The notes: generated by a model not told the origin, from the sequence alone. A stretch of DNA of 64,000 bases from Paraphysomonas bandaiensis (GCA_965644295.1 CBFFRP010000025.1:1-64000); one strand, 5' to 3'. Counted from the first letter of the stretch, positions 8,843-20,190 are shown. Program-made: numbers and translations.

Positions 8843-9769
8843 CTAGAAATAGCAGAGAAGGATAGTGACAAGGAATTGCAAGACAGCAAAGGCTAAAATA
8901 ACAAGGTGACGGGGAGGACCTGAAGAACTGACGGCAGTCGTGGGAACAGCACTGGCTATGCTTTTAAGCATAAAGAAAGCGATTGATACTCCTGCACAAC
9001 GGTCGTAAAAATCAAACACAAGCAAGTGGGCCCACTTACCAATATATATGCACGCTAAGAAATAGATAGTAGATCCAAATATTAGAGATATGGTTGCCAC
9101 ACAGATTCCTACATATTTATACCCCGTGTAGGCAATGAGGTCAAGAAAAGGAAGATTAGCTTGCATCATTCCAAGCCCAAGCTTCATAATACCAGCCTCA
9201 CAGAGCTGGAGGAGAACACAACTCCAAACCGCTTGAATTAATACCTCAGGTGTAAACTTATTACTGGTGCCTTTCACATATCCCACGAGCAAGATATATG
9301 TCACGAAGGCCATAGTCGGTATGTACAAATCAGGGGCGTTGACGTCGTACTTAGGAGGAAGCCACTTGTGCGTCGACACTTGCTCCTAAGAAAATTACAA
9401 AAATCACAAGAGCTCACTATGCACATTTCGGTATGCTTACTTGAGAGTAACTTACGGACATGTCATCTTCACCAACCCTGGCCCAAGTTTTCGTCTGGAA
9501 TGGGAATAATACTATGGGCATTTTCTTCACAACGTAGGTATTACTAACCTGTATGAACAATTAGATCCTAAATCCAAAATGACTTTAACGCAGCTTACCA
9601 TGAAATATATTTTCAAGGAGTTCCAGAAGTTAGACATACCCGGCATGTATATATCCCTCTGTTTTTTAAGCATATTGGATGTTGTCTCAACGCCATAATT
9701 CAGCATTGCAGGGCTGACTTGTGGCATGGAATTCAAAAACTCTGGTGGTTGTTGACCGTAATTGGACAT
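8843..9769 (-). CDS. YIF1: YIF1-like ER-Golgi membrane protein
   Basis: Three exons: 9769-9599, 9548-9456 and 9385-8843, with introns of 50 and 70 bp (GTAAGC..CAG and GTAAGT..TAG, both phase 0). The product is 268 aa. After a Pro/Gln-rich N-terminus come NTYVVKKMPIVLFPFQTKTW, then DVNAPDLYIPTMAFVTYILL, the most conserved block of YIF1 (Yip1-interacting factor). At least four further membrane spans follow and the chain ends in a hydrophobic segment. YIF1 forms a complex with YIP1 and binds Rab GTPases in ER-to-Golgi vesicle traffic. Length is typical of the family (250-315 aa). The second exon is needed to supply the conserved KK..LFPF block, which supports the splice model. Confidence 0.85.
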
Positions 9770-10355
9770 GATAACAAGGTGATTTAATTAGGCCGAGATA
9801 AAGACTTAATTGGGGATTAGAGACCCAGGAAAAGCTTCAAGAAAACAAGGGGTACAGTCTAATGAAATCGCAATTAGAGAATGAGCGTTCAGAAGTGTGC
9901 TGCACTAAAGAAGTAGATACACCGCTATGTCATGTATATTTCCTATCTATATATGTGTTCATACGTTCATACACAACTCTAACTTTGCTGCTAAAAGAAC
10001 CTAAAAAGATAGTCAAAACTGAAAAATAGATTGTGGTCTTTCAAGATCCTCTTGATTTGTACTCAAATAAAAAGTAACGCCAAACTGAAAGTGTCAGTTG
10101 CAAATGAACAGTTTCATTTTTTTTAAGGATATAGACTGCTGCTGTATATGTACGTACATGCAGCAGTATCCCTCTCATGTATATACACATACACATATAC
10201 ACACATCCTCTCTACCAAACCGCATTCTAATCACATAGACGTACGCAATACTCTGTAACGCGCGGATACTTAATCCAGCACTTAATAATCAATAACCAAT
10301 GCCTAAATGACCAACACAGTGGTCTCTAAGAAGGTGGAAATTTAATTTTCACATC
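9770..10355. other. divergent promoter region, CA-rich microsatellite
   Basis: Lies between the YIF1-like gene (leftward) and the exchanger gene (rightward). Contains a TATACACATACACATATACAC tract near 10180-10204 and two overlapping CAGCAGTAT/CTGCTGTATATG segments. No coding region. Confidence 0.4.
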
Positions 10356-12383
10356 TTGCATATGGTTAGAAGTAGAGAGTTAGATAAAGTCCCGAGGAAG
10401 CAGCGGCGGGTACGTCTCGGTCCTCCTAAATGGGTCGAAGTGTTGTCGTTCTGTTTGATGGCTATAGTTACTGTATATTTTGCTTATACATACAGTGATC
10501 ATCTGACACATGGTCTGAGCCAATTTAGTTCGAGGAGACTATCCCGCAGTTCCCTATGCGAGATCCCATCGGACGATGAGGATGAAAGGGGCGGGTGCCC
10601 CCAACCAGCTAATCCGCCTGGACTTGCCGTTGGCCATTTTCTTGGTTGTCTTTATCTGTTCGTTGCGATTGCCATTGTATGCGACGAATTTTTTGTTCCG
10701 GCGTTGGAAGAGATTGCAGCACGATGGGAGGTAAGTGACGATGTAGCGGGCGCCACGCTTATGGCTGCTGGTGGGTCGGCCCCTGAGTTGGCTACTTCTC
10801 TCATTGGAACATTTCAAGGGTCTGACGTAGGCTTTGGTACTATTGTTGGATCAGCAGTATTCAACGTGCTCTTTGTGATTGCCTGCTGCGTGATGTTTAC
10901 ACCTAAAGATCTTGCTCCACTGAAGCTCACAGGATGGCCCCTCGCACGCGACTGTCTTTACTACATTGGTACTCTTATTATGGTCGCTGTTGTATTTGGT
11001 ATAAATTCTCCTGGTATTATTGAAGGGTGGGAAGCGTGCTTTTTGTTTTTGTTGTACCTTGGCTACTGCACGTTGATGGCCTACAATGAAAACCTCTATC
11101 ACCACTTCGTGGGAAACAAAATTGGCGATGAGGAAGATGATGAGTACGACGACAAAGTGATGCGCCGTGGATCGCTTGTTTTTCCTTCACATTATCGGGC
11201 GGGTTTTGTACAGCTACTTACTCAGAACGCTTCGGTGTTTGACACAGCTGGTGTTCACGTTGTTTATAAAATTAAGGGCGACGTGCGAACTGTCTTCGAT
11301 AAACTTGACACCGATAAATCCGGAAATTTAGATGCACATGAAATTAAAAGTTTGCTGCTACAACTGTGTGATTCTAATCTCGACAGTATAACAGACGAAC
11401 ACGTTGCAGAAGTAATGAAGGAACTCGATATTGACCAAAATGGTGTTGTCGATTTCTCGGAGTTCACTTTGTGGTATGTCAAATCTGAGGAGAGATTAAA
11501 AAATGAAGAAAGAAAAATGTTCGATGAATTCGATTTAAATAAATCGGGTCACATTCCCGTCTCAAGTTTGTCGAAGCTGTTGACCAGAATGCAGGTCCAC
11601 CACCACCCTTCCGAGCTGGAGGATGCTATTCAGAAGTTCAAAGGGAAAGATGATAATAAAGGATTAGTATCTTGGGAGGAGTTTTCGGAATGGTTTGAGC
11701 AGTCGCCATTCTGGGACGACAAGTTGCATGACGCAGAAATTGCGGCGGAAGCCGCAGAGGGAATTTGGGGAGAACTCTTGGACTTCCCCAAGGATAACTG
11801 GAGGAGTAATATGATGTATCTGTTTATGGCTCCTATTACATGGACTCTGGCATGCACAGTGGGTATAAAAGATGTGCGAATTCCAGGCAATGGAGGGTGG
11901 TGTTTCTTCGAATTTTTTGTTGCAATTGCATGGATTGGAGCTTATTCTTACCTTCTCGTGGACTGGATCACAACATTAGGAGCAACTATTGGTGTCCCTG
12001 CAGTGGTGATGGGATTGACTATCCTCGCAGCTGGAACGAGCGTACCAGATCTACTGTCTTCTGTTGTTGTAGCCAAGGCGGGTAAGGGTGACATGGCGGT
12101 ATCATCTTCCATCGGCAGCAACATATTCGACGTATGTGTAGGACTTCCTGTTCCTTGGATGCTTTTCAATATTGTCATGGACTGCCCTGTCGTGGTGGGT
12201 GCAGACAATCTTTTCATATCTGTGGTGGTTTTGCTCGGAATGGTCGCTGCGGTAATTACCAGTATCGTTGCTTCATCGTGGAAAATGAGTTATGGTCTTG
12301 GATGGACAATGTTGGGTTTGTATATTGTGTTTCTATTGCAGGATGTGTTGAGGGTGTATCTTGCGGGAGACGTTGCTTGTTGA
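10356..12383 (+). CDS. Na+(K+)/Ca2+ exchanger with EF hands between the two transport repeats
   Basis: 675 aa, one exon. The two alpha repeats of the CaCA superfamily are clear: AGATLMAAGGSAPELATSLI (131-150) followed by GSAVFNVLF, and LTILAAGTSVPDLLSSVVVA near 549, followed by SSSIGSNIFDV. These glutamate- and aspartate-containing helices bind Ca2+ and Na+. Two helices precede the first repeat, and about ten spans are expected in all. The central cytosolic loop (about 300-470) holds two canonical EF hands (DTDKSGNLDAHE and DIDQNGVVDFSE). A third is degenerate (DLNKSGHIPVSS) and a fourth partial (DDNKGLVSWEEF). This layout resembles plant and protist NCL-type exchangers, in which Ca2+ on the loop tunes transport. 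The GSAPE/GTSVPD form is closer to K+-dependent exchangers than to CAX. Probably plasma or vacuolar membrane. Confidence 0.9.
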   Translation: MHMVRSRELDKVPRKQRRVRLGPPKWVEVLSFCLMAIVTVYFAYTYSDHLTHGLSQFSSRRLSRSSLCEIPSDDEDERGGCPQPANPPGLAVGHFLGCLYLFVAIAIVCDEFFVPALEEIAARWEVSDDVAGATLMAAGGSAPELATSLIGTFQGSDVGFGTIVGSAVFNVLFVIACCVMFTPKDLAPLKLTGWPLARDCLYYIGTLIMVAVVFGINSPGIIEGWEACFLFLLYLGYCTLMAYNENLYHHFVGNKIGDEEDDEYDDKVMRRGSLVFPSHYRAGFVQLLTQNASVFDTAGVHVVYKIKGDVRTVFDKLDTDKSGNLDAHEIKSLLLQLCDSNLDSITDEHVAEVMKELDIDQNGVVDFSEFTLWYVKSEERLKNEERKMFDEFDLNKSGHIPVSSLSKLLTRMQVHHHPSELEDAIQKFKGKDDNKGLVSWEEFSEWFEQSPFWDDKLHDAEIAAEAAEGIWGELLDFPKDNWRSNMMYLFMAPITWTLACTVGIKDVRIPGNGGWCFFEFFVAIAWIGAYSYLLVDWITTLGATIGVPAVVMGLTILAAGTSVPDLLSSVVVAKAGKGDMAVSSSIGSNIFDVCVGLPVPWMLFNIVMDCPVVVGADNLFISVVVLLGMVAAVITSIVASSWKMSYGLGWTMLGLYIVFLLQDVLRVYLAGDVAC

Positions 12384-13609
12384 AAACAGCAAAACGTGTC
12401 TAGCAGATCATAAGACGTCACTGCTGTGCTAATAGGTGAAGTTGAAAATGAAATCTTTTAAAGATTTTGTTGAGTGGGATGAGTGTTTTATATTCGGACT
12501 GTAAAAATGTTCAGAACCTCTTCATCGCTTGCTTAGGCAGTGTGTATGAGTTTTATGATAGTGATTGTAGTAATCAATAGGAGGGGTTGGTGTAACGCCT
12601 CTATATCTCCATATAATAATAACTTTTAAGCAACCAAATGCTTTGGTTTATTGTTTTCGTTTAATGTTGCCTTGATTATGATCAACCATATTGCGTTACC
12701 ATTGCTTATGGAAGCCCTGAGTTTTATGAAATATTATGGCATTATACACTAGTTCTGGGATATTTTCGCAGTACATATCCCTTTAGGTTTAATGTGTTTC
12801 CATATAATATATTAAGCTGAAACCTTGTATAGATATAGTTTTTTATTATGCAACGACGAATTCTTTTTTCAATTTCCTTTCTTTTACTATGAGAACACAC
12901 GCTAGTGAGTGAGCATGATATCTTCGGACAAGGAGGTTCTGGTGCCATGCCTACTAATAAAAGTAACTTTATCATCGCAGGTCGCAGGGTACTAAACTCA
13001 TATACAATATGCAGTATTATTTCCTCTGATTCTGCCTTAGTCTTTGCGTCGTAATCATATATAAAAGAATCGCATATTGCCACCTACATAAAATATTCTT
13101 CTGGAAATGGATCCACCTTTAAGATGCCCGGGATCAGTCAGAGGATGTGAGGTTTATCAACACTCTGTGCGCTCAGTGCTCCGATGAGATTAGCTGTTTC
13201 GGTGACTGTGTGGCCAGAAAATCAAGGTGGTTCATAAAACTTTCCTCATGGATGCATGGCAAAGGCGATCGATGCCCAACTCCTAGTAAAGGAAGCAGTG
13301 GAGATCCGAGTGATGAGTATGAAAATGCTCCTTCCAACCTTTCCTCATTCACCACATAAATACCGCCGTATATACACTGCCGTATCTGTTCATATACGGT
13401 GCATACTACATATATATATACGGCTACCACTGACTGAAATACACTGTTGTGTCGTAAACGGTATACCAGGTATACACTCAACTACTGTACGTATTGCGCA
13501 GGATATCATCTGCCTGCATCATACATCTTGCACATCGTGACTGCTGCATCTACTGCCTTATGCAATAGAACAATATATTAATCTGGTAAGATTATTCTGC
13601 GGGGTATAT
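12384..13609. other. intergenic with one doubtful minus-strand frame
   Basis: A 113-codon open frame at 12742-13083 (minus) has a possible acceptor (TTTTATGTAG) just before its first codons, so it could be an exon. It matches nothing I recognise, and its C-terminal half is AT-rich and unlikely to be conserved. 13370-13500 is a run of TATAC/GTATAC-rich short repeats. No other coding support. Confidence 0.25.
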
Positions 13610-14107
13610 ATGTCGACTCTAGACAATGAATTCATGGCAACAGCAATTGCCGCGGCGAAAGCAGGCTATGCTGAAGGAGGAATACCAATAGGTGCGGCCC
13701 TGGTGCGTATATCTCCTCCTCCTCTCTGTCCTTCTAACGTTCCTCAGGTTGTTGATGGTAGAGTTTTGTCCACAGGGTATAATAGACGAGTTCAGAATAA
13801 TTCCGCAATTCATCATGGTGAAACCAATGCTCTTGAGAATGCTGGTCGACAGCCCGCCTCCGTGTACGCTAAGGCGACTATGTACACCACCTTGAGCCCA
13901 TGTCACATGTGTACAGGTGCTATATTATTGTATAAAATACCCCGGGTTGTTATTGGAGAAAACAAAACTTTTATGGGAGCTGAAGATCTACTTCGTGCGA
14001 ATGGGGTGGAAGTATTTGTCATGAACAATTCCGAGTGTGTATCATTAATGGAAGAGTTTATACGAACGAAACCCGAGCTGTGGAATGAGGATATTGGAGA
14101 AGTTTAA
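13610..14107 (+). CDS. cytosine deaminase (yeast Fcy1 type)
   Basis: Two exons, 13610-13702 and 13748-14107, with a 45-bp intron (GTGCGT..CTCAG). The spliced product is 150 aa, close to yeast cytosine deaminase (158 aa). Zinc and catalytic residues are in place: HGE with H54 and E56, then TLSPCHMC with C83 and C86. Family-typical flanks are present: GYAEGGIPIGAAL, YTTLSPCHMCTGAI, GIPR-like KIPRVVIGEN, and a C-terminal ELWNEDIGE. The enzyme converts cytosine to uracil in pyrimidine salvage. The intron is a multiple of three and has no stop, so an unspliced message would still encode a 165-residue protein with 15 extra residues after residue 31. Splicing is preferred because the insertion splits the conserved first strand. 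Confidence 0.9.
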   Translation: MSTLDNEFMATAIAAAKAGYAEGGIPIGAALVRISPPPLCPSNVPQVVDGRVLSTGYNRRVQNNSAIHHGETNALENAGRQPASVYAKATMYTTLSPCHMCTGAILLYKIPRVVIGENKTFMGAEDLLRANGVEVFVMNNSECVSLMEEFIRTKPELWNEDIGEV

Positions 14108-14563
14108 CGTATGTTTGTTATGAACGTCTGAGTTCTACATGGTTTATCTCTGAAGTGTCTACATGTCTACTACACAAGCGAGAAGTAGCAACCTAATCTT
14201 TGCTCTTATGTGTGGTATACTGTAGACTAGGTTTCTACGAGAATTTTCTGTCTAATAAGAATTCTATTAACTCGAATAAGTTCAGCATAAATACCAGAAC
14301 ATTAGCGATTTTGCACTTGGCTCGTGCAATATTTAACTTCAGGAGTAGAGTGGGCTGAGCGGTTATGGCTGTGGTATGTACCTTCTAATACAATTTTTAT
14401 ACCGAGAAATTTTGAAGATATATTTAATAACTCGAAAATTCGTTAACAAATACCAGCCAGTATGCTATACCAAAGTAGAATCGCAGGCAGGTTCGTTCGC
14501 TGTATACCAAGTAAAACGAAAGGTCACATCCATCTATAACTCTCCAAATTAGTAGCTGTGTAA
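14108..14563. other. intergenic, convergent gene ends
   Basis: No gene, repeat or RNA recognised. Confidence 0.4.
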
Positions 14564-15908
14564 TCACACAGCAGTTGATACTGCGCTACGGAATGAAAAA
14601 GAGAACTTTCTACGTAATATTGTGGTTGGACTTCCCTTGCACATATATTGCGAAGCAATGAAGAAGTATTCGTCCAATGCATCCATCACCTCCTTCTTGG
14701 ACACCTCTGAATCCGTGATAAATTCCAGTCGATTTTTGCGGCGGTGATGAGTGCTTGCTGGAAAGCGATCTTTAATTTGTTTGCGTAGAGAATCCACATT
14801 GATAACAAGAGGGGACGTATAGGACTTGTCCCGTAATTTGTTCCAAGATACCTCAAGTATTTCGAAAAACTTGTGGTTCCGCAGAGCTTCGTAGTTGGAA
14901 CCAGACCCAAGCCTTTGAGGTATACGTATATCAAGAAGTCCATTAATAAGATTCTTAAAATCCGCGGATACGTTGACACCACAAGAGCTGACAGGCGGAA
15001 TATCCACTTGCGGTAAATTCACTTGAATGCTCGCTTGTGAGCACACGAATTGTCTGTCATAATTTTGAGGATTAAAAAACACCGATTTCCCAAATACCAT
15101 TCTACTCGTGCTATTAGGAAGTCCATAGTAGTATGAGTACCATAGATTTTCATAGTTATTGCCTACAAATTCTATGAAGGAGTGTGGACAATGCTTGCTG
15201 AAAGGCCGTTTCAAAAACATTAATTCGTACAACACTATTCCAAGACTCCAGAAATCACTCTCTGTGCTATGTCGCTGAGAGGAGGTTAATATTTCTGGCG
15301 CAAGATAACACAGTGTGCCGCTTGAATGACTGCACACCATACTCCCGGAGGCAGTAGAGCTCGTGTGTGAAATACCGAAATCACAGAGTCGTGGATAACC
15401 TTGGCAATCCAGAACAATGTTTTCTGGTTTAACATCTAGATGAAATACGTGTTATAACAATGGGAGCACACTGTCAGTACATTATACCTCTGTGGATAAT
15501 TCCATGAGAGTGAACGTGATGCAGAGCAGAAGAAATACATGCAGCGATGAAGGCAATGCATTTCTCTGTAAATTGAAAGGAATTATTGATGTGATGCCGC
15601 AAGTCTCCACCCTCTAGTAAGTCCATCACCATATAGCAGTTGACATTATCGTGATAGGCGAAGTGCAGATTGCATAGAAGAGGGTGATATTGAAGAGTTT
15701 TCAGGGCAGTTATCTCTGATTTGAGAATATTGATCCCTTTTGGCTTCGATAAGCATGACTGTATACAGACAACTTTCACAGCGAGTTTTGTCTGGCTGGG
15801 AGTGTATACTGCTGTCTTGACAGTAGCAAAAGATCCTGCGCCTATAATATCACCCTCAGCGATATTACCTTTTAAGATTGAGGATGGGGATGTGACGGCT
15901 CCTCCCAT
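14564..15908 (-). CDS. AGC-type serine/threonine protein kinase
   Basis: Two exons, 15908-15488 and 15435-14564, with a 52-bp intron (GTATAATG..CTAG) that falls inside the HRD codons. Splicing restores IIHRDVKPEN. The product is 430 aa. Kinase landmarks are the Gly-rich loop GAGSFATV, K45 in LAVKVV, MVMDLLEGGDL hinge, D141 and N146 of the catalytic loop, DFG at 159-161, GTLCYLAPEIL at the activation-loop end, and DFWSLGIVLYELMFLKRPF. The N-terminal MGGAVTS has a glycine at position 2 and could be myristoylated, as in YANK/STK32 kinases, which this protein resembles generally. The segment after the DFWSLG helix carries an insertion of about 60 residues. The substrate is unknown. Confidence 0.85.
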
Positions 15909-16166
15909 GACAACAGAATAGCGTTACTGTGGACAACAATCAGTGAAATGCATGTACTTTTGTTCTAAAATATACATATAGCATGCACGGGCATGTTAAT
16001 CGATCAGTGGGCAGCTTCAGATTGTGTTCCGATTCGACATTTTACGTCATCATTGCAATGTAACAGATTAGCCAATAGTATATCCTTGTATTCTATTAAG
16101 ATAATATGATTGGTTAATGTTATTACAGTGCCAGATGAGACAACAGAGTACAGTAACTGTAGTCAC

Positions 16167-16312
16167 GTATCGGCATCCTTTGTATATTTTTGTTCAAAGA
16201 TGCCTCAAATATTGAGTCAATAATTATCTGTATTACAGCCGTAGTTGTATCTCAGAAATATAGACTACTTTTGCTTCAATTTATTCCCGAAAAAGATGCA
16301 GACTGCCCATAC
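16167..16312 (+). repeat. MITE-like repeat, copy 1
   Basis: About 146 bp. Starts GTATCGGCATCC and ends GCAGACTGCCCATAC, so the ends are near-inverted repeats (GTATCGGCA / TGCCCATAC). The internal sequence (GTATATTTTTGTTCA, ATTATCTGTATTACAGCCGT, CTTCAATTTATTCCCGAAAA) recurs at 18781-18927 and, inverted, at 42384-42529. Confidence 0.75.
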
Positions 16313-18022
16313 GTTCTCATCTTGGTGTTTGGGGCATATTCAGCGCCTCTACTTCGTCTAATTGCATGTATATTCATTGGACTGTCGTGGAACAATGTTT
16401 GTGGTTTTGAAATTATTGCGTGAGGGTATCTGATTATCTCAGAACATGGAGTATAAATTCATCAAGCGATGATGGCAAATTAACTTAATCATCTTCGTCG
16501 AAGTAAATAATAGAACCGACGGACACATGAGAAGGCGTGCAAGTTAGTTGGATGTGGTGTTAGTAGTTTACAAGACTCCTAACGGAGTATGTGATCCTTG
16601 ATTAGGATAAGAATCTCTAAAAGTTTTTGGGATGGTTTCAAATAACTGTTACATTGAACCCCTGATGAAACTATCATTTCTTAGTTAGGTGTTGTTATAA
16701 ATGACTTAAAGTTTGCTTATTTTTTATTAGCCTAACCATGTGCGATACATATTACCTCAGTGTACGACTTCAGTTGCCAAACAGACATCGCCAATGAAGC
16801 TTTCTCCAGCACCCAGCAAATTGTATAATCAGTCTATCAGTTCCAGAATGAATACGTATTACAGATCTTATAGTAAGTTTGAACCTTTAACTAACTACAT
16901 GTATTTGTACCGCCAATGGTTATGTGCTGTACACACTTCAATTATACTTTGATGATATTAAAAACATTTCAATTAATTAAGCAGGTTGTAGTCAAATTGC
17001 AACTTGGTTGTAGTCAAATTGCAACTATTTTCATTTATTGTGATTTCAACAATTGACAATTAGTTGATACGTAGCCCTGAAAAACTAATTATGATACATG
17101 TCATATAGTTTGGTATGTGTTCCAATGGTCGGCAATCGGCAATAAATTGGATGCCTTATCGAGATTAAACATTACAATTATAGCTATATTTAACTTAGAA
17201 TATAAGGAGGCTATATCGTCCCACGCTGACATTTTGAAACGAAGACGATAAAGCCCGGCTTTTAAAGTTTGGACAAAGGACGATACTTCTATCCCTAGGT
17301 TAACCTCATGATGTTGTGAAAGCATATATCTAATTGTATAGGTATCTGTTATTACATTCTGTCAAATGAAAAAGATGTTCCCAACTTAAAATTAAGAAAA
17401 CAAATGAAAAATTATATTATCATTTTTAATCAATCATATCTACAGAAGGGAATGGCCATGGTACTAGATTAACTCAAAACAATATATCCTCAAATTTCAA
17501 TAATAGCTACAACAAATATACCCCTACCACACAAGGATATTGAGGAAATAGCAACCTCAAGATATTTAATTTCTTACATAAGTGTAAAGATGAATAAAAT
17601 TCGTTGCAGTCGCATGAGGCATCTTCTTGCTTGCCGTAATTGACGTCATCATCCCTCATCTGAGACTCTTAAGATGTAACACTCTTAAATCTTGCATCTT
17701 GCTAGTACAACGTCATGTTGCATGTATGCTGTAAATATGATAAGAAGCACACAATCCAGAGAGGCATAGTGTACTACTTAGTTTCTGAAGCGTGTGCCAC
17801 TTTCTAACTGATATAGACAGGTAAAGTAGAGATTCCAACGCCTAAGGTAAACTAAGGCCTCTGCTTGTGATGTATACGCACTGCTCATAGAGAATCAATT
17901 ATTTCGCTACAATTCCCCATTCACTTTGCCACGTAATTATTACGTATCCATACTTAGAGATATATCTACTTGTACGTAAATATAAGAAACCAAACTGCAA
18001 CTGCAATTTTGATTCCCGATGA
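16313..18022. other. gene-poor stretch
   Basis: No credible gene in 1.7 kb. A 21-bp unit starting GGTTGTAGTCAAATTGCAAC is tandemly duplicated at 16984-17026. A 74-codon minus-strand frame at 17101-17325 shows no recognisable motif and is treated as chance. Confidence 0.45.
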
Positions 18023-18049
18023 ACCTAACCCTAACCCTAACCCTAACCC
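18023..18049 (+). repeat. interstitial telomeric repeat (CCCTAA)n
   Basis: About four tandem CCCTAA units ending CCCA. This is the complement of TTAGGG and sits in a gene-poor stretch. It may mark telomerase-mediated break repair or an old telomere end. Confidence 0.85.
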
Positions 18050-18202
18050 AAACTGATTATAGAATATAATTATATTAACATTACATATATTGGCACCCAA
18101 AATAATAGTAATGATATAAGGGTATCACTGCAGTTGGTTTGGCTTCGACATAGAAAAATACTCACGATTTCCGAGTGTCATTAAAATATTTTCCACAATG
18201 TT

Positions 18203-18427
18203 TTAAGCTCTATAAAAGACCTTCCCAAACACAGCATCTCTCAATGATTCGTGTCCACCAGTCATATAAAGAACCAACGAAAAACCATAATTCACGAATA
18301 TGAGAAAGCCTATCAAGAGGAAGAAATGGAGAATTGCTGCCTCAGTCTTTCCCAGCATATATATTCCAGTCATTACAGTGTACCGAAAATACTGTCTCTT
18401 CAATACTGTAACTATAGATGATAACAT
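18203..18427 (-). CDS. possible small subunit of serine palmitoyltransferase
   Basis: 74 aa, one exon. The pattern YFRYTVMTGIYMLGKTEAAI, followed by a long hydrophobic helix and then NYGFSLVLYMTG, resembles ssSPT proteins (SPTSSA/SPTSSB, about 70-76 aa). These carry Y-x2-Y-x3-T-x3-YML-x-x-x-E before a membrane helix and activate the LCB1/LCB2 heterodimer for sphingoid-base synthesis in the ER. The usual PWE is GKTE here, so the match is partial. Length and topology fit. The sequence is too short for certainty, and another small membrane protein is possible. Confidence 0.45.
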   Translation of the reverse strand: MLSSIVTVLKRQYFRYTVMTGIYMLGKTEAAILHFFLLIGFLIFVNYGFSLVLYMTGGHESLRDAVFGKVFYRA

Positions 18428-18780
18428 CGTGATATAGAGGATATGGATATGCGATGCGACGGATTTGGTGCTGTGATAATTGAACTATGAATGAGTTGAA
18501 TTATTTCTTGTTGTGGAGATGTAAACTGCAGTGCTCTGCTGAACTGTGTGTGGGCGGTATGGTATGGCGTTATAGAGCACTGCTGTGTGATATATGGGGC
18601 GAGGAAAACACCAACCTCCTCCATAAAATGTGTACTATACTACGACTTTTATACATAAAAATACCACTTTTTAGCTCCAAGCGATATACTGCACCTGCAA
18701 AGCAGTCCCATATGAATACCACCGTCGACTACATCAGAATACGTAGAGTACAGATGGTCTGATGTGTTGATTGGTGAGGT
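18428..18780. other. intergenic, no gene recognised
   Basis: Short open frames on both strands lack family features. This is upstream of the small membrane-protein gene read leftward. Confidence 0.35.
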
Positions 18781-18927
18781 GTTGGCATCGCTGGTATATT
18801 TTTGTTCAGAGATGCCTCTAATATTGAGACAACAATTATCTGTATTCCAGCCGTAGTTGTATTGCCGTAATATAGACTAATTTTGCTTCAATTTATTCCC
18901 GAAAACTATGACGCAGACTGCCGATAC
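18781..18927 (+). repeat. MITE-like repeat, copy 2
   Basis: Same family as 16167-16312: TTGGCATCGCTGGTATATTT at the start and GCAGACTGCCGATAC at the end. About 80 percent similar by eye. Confidence 0.7.
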
Positions 18928-19164
18928 GCCGAGAGTCCTTCAAACAGCTCTGCACTGTGTGTATATATGCACATGTTCCATCAGTTGTTCTAATATACAT
19001 ATACAGGATGAGGCTACGAAGCAGCTATGTGTAGATATACTCATTGTAGCTTGCAGTCAGTGTTCTTAGTAACAGAGACAGCCGTATAACGTATACAGCA
19101 GACTACCAGTTGCCTGACTATATAATACTCAATCCTCAGCTCATCTGAGGCTGCCGTCGTCGTC

Positions 19165-20190
19165 ATGCAGAAGGCTATGGAGCTGTATCTAGCTTGGCTG
19201 ATTCCCTCATCAGTGTCTTTCTTATGTTCCGTTTTTCTCTTGTATTATATCTTAGTCCGACATAAGAAGCTGCGCAATCAGCTCTTTCATCAGCTGACTG
19301 TATTCTTAGCAGCCGCAGATTTGATACAAAGTGGTAACTGGTTTATTGGAGCAAAGTATACCGCCCCTTACTCTCAATGTGCCGTTCAAGAGTATATGTT
19401 ACAGGCTGGAACTCTCTTCAAAGCATTCACCACAATCATTATATGTGGTTTGGCTACCTATATTGTCAGTCAACAGAAGCATCCTAATCAGATTGCTGTT
19501 CTTCGGTATGGTGCCATTGTATTGCTTATTCCTTGTCTAGCTGTTGTTCTTTCCATCTCTCTGCACTCGGCAAAGCTTTTTTGCAATGTACACATTGACA
19601 AGTACAGCGATGCATCACGAGATGAAAGAATTTCTATATTAGCATTTTGGCTATGTTTTGAAGTTCTAGTCTATATATGTGCACTTGTTGATGTAACTTT
19701 CCTGTGTACAATAGACAGGCGATTGAAAGCTATTCACTCTAGCCTAACTAGCACAAGCAGAGCGATATCCGTTGATGATGGGAGTTCCCTTCACACGAAA
19801 CGTCAGCTCCAGTTAATACAATTTGTGAACCGTTTACGTTTTTATCCCCTCGTTTTTGTCGTTTGCTGGGTTCCAGATTCCATATCACTTTTGGTTATTC
19901 TCTTAACCGGCAGACACGCGCTAACTCTACGACTCATTGCGAACGCTGCTGGAGGATCAACTGGCTGGGCAATTGCATTGAGTTACTTTTATTTTCAGTA
20001 CAACACTCCATCCCGAACTCTCTCTACTATAAAAAGTACATCTTCAAGTGGAGGGTCTGGAGCTGATAGTAGGACACATGTGCTGAGTGTGGAAGTTAAT
20101 GACAGTGGCATATCTGATGTGGACAATGGGGACGCGAAGCGAAGCACAACGTTTACAACTGCTAATAGATTACAGTATCAAGAATGTTAA
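19165..20190 (+). CDS. seven-helix receptor, cAMP-receptor-like GPCR
   Basis: 341 aa, one exon. Seven hydrophobic spans are visible at about 10-30, 45-63, 82-105, 112-133, 155-178, 222-245 and 253-275. A conserved-type cysteine lies before TM3 (SQCAVQEYML) and another in the second extracellular loop (KLFCNVHID). This is the usual disulfide pair. TM6 carries VVCWVPDSISLL and TM7 ends in SYFYFQYNTPS. The short N-terminus, the basic loop before TM6 and the CW motif resemble cAMP-receptor-like and Git3-type receptors rather than rhodopsin-type. The ligand is unknown. The C-terminal tail (about 60 residues) is Ser/Thr-rich, as expected for phosphorylation-dependent regulation. Class assignment is by pattern only. 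Confidence 0.65.
   Translation: MQKAMELYLAWLIPSSVSFLCSVFLLYYILVRHKKLRNQLFHQLTVFLAAADLIQSGNWFIGAKYTAPYSQCAVQEYMLQAGTLFKAFTTIIICGLATYIVSQQKHPNQIAVLRYGAIVLLIPCLAVVLSISLHSAKLFCNVHIDKYSDASRDERISILAFWLCFEVLVYICALVDVTFLCTIDRRLKAIHSSLTSTSRAISVDDGSSLHTKRQLQLIQFVNRLRFYPLVFVVCWVPDSISLLVILLTGRHALTLRLIANAAGGSTGWAIALSYFYFQYNTPSRTLSTIKSTSSSGGSGADSRTHVLSVEVNDSGISDVDNGDAKRSTTFTTANRLQYQEC

Noticed and set aside
10554-12217. several minus-strand open frames of 72-89 codons
   Set aside because: All are shadows of the exchanger gene, whose protein motifs are decisive.
16190-16423. 77-codon plus-strand frame
   Set aside because: Half of it is MITE-like sequence.
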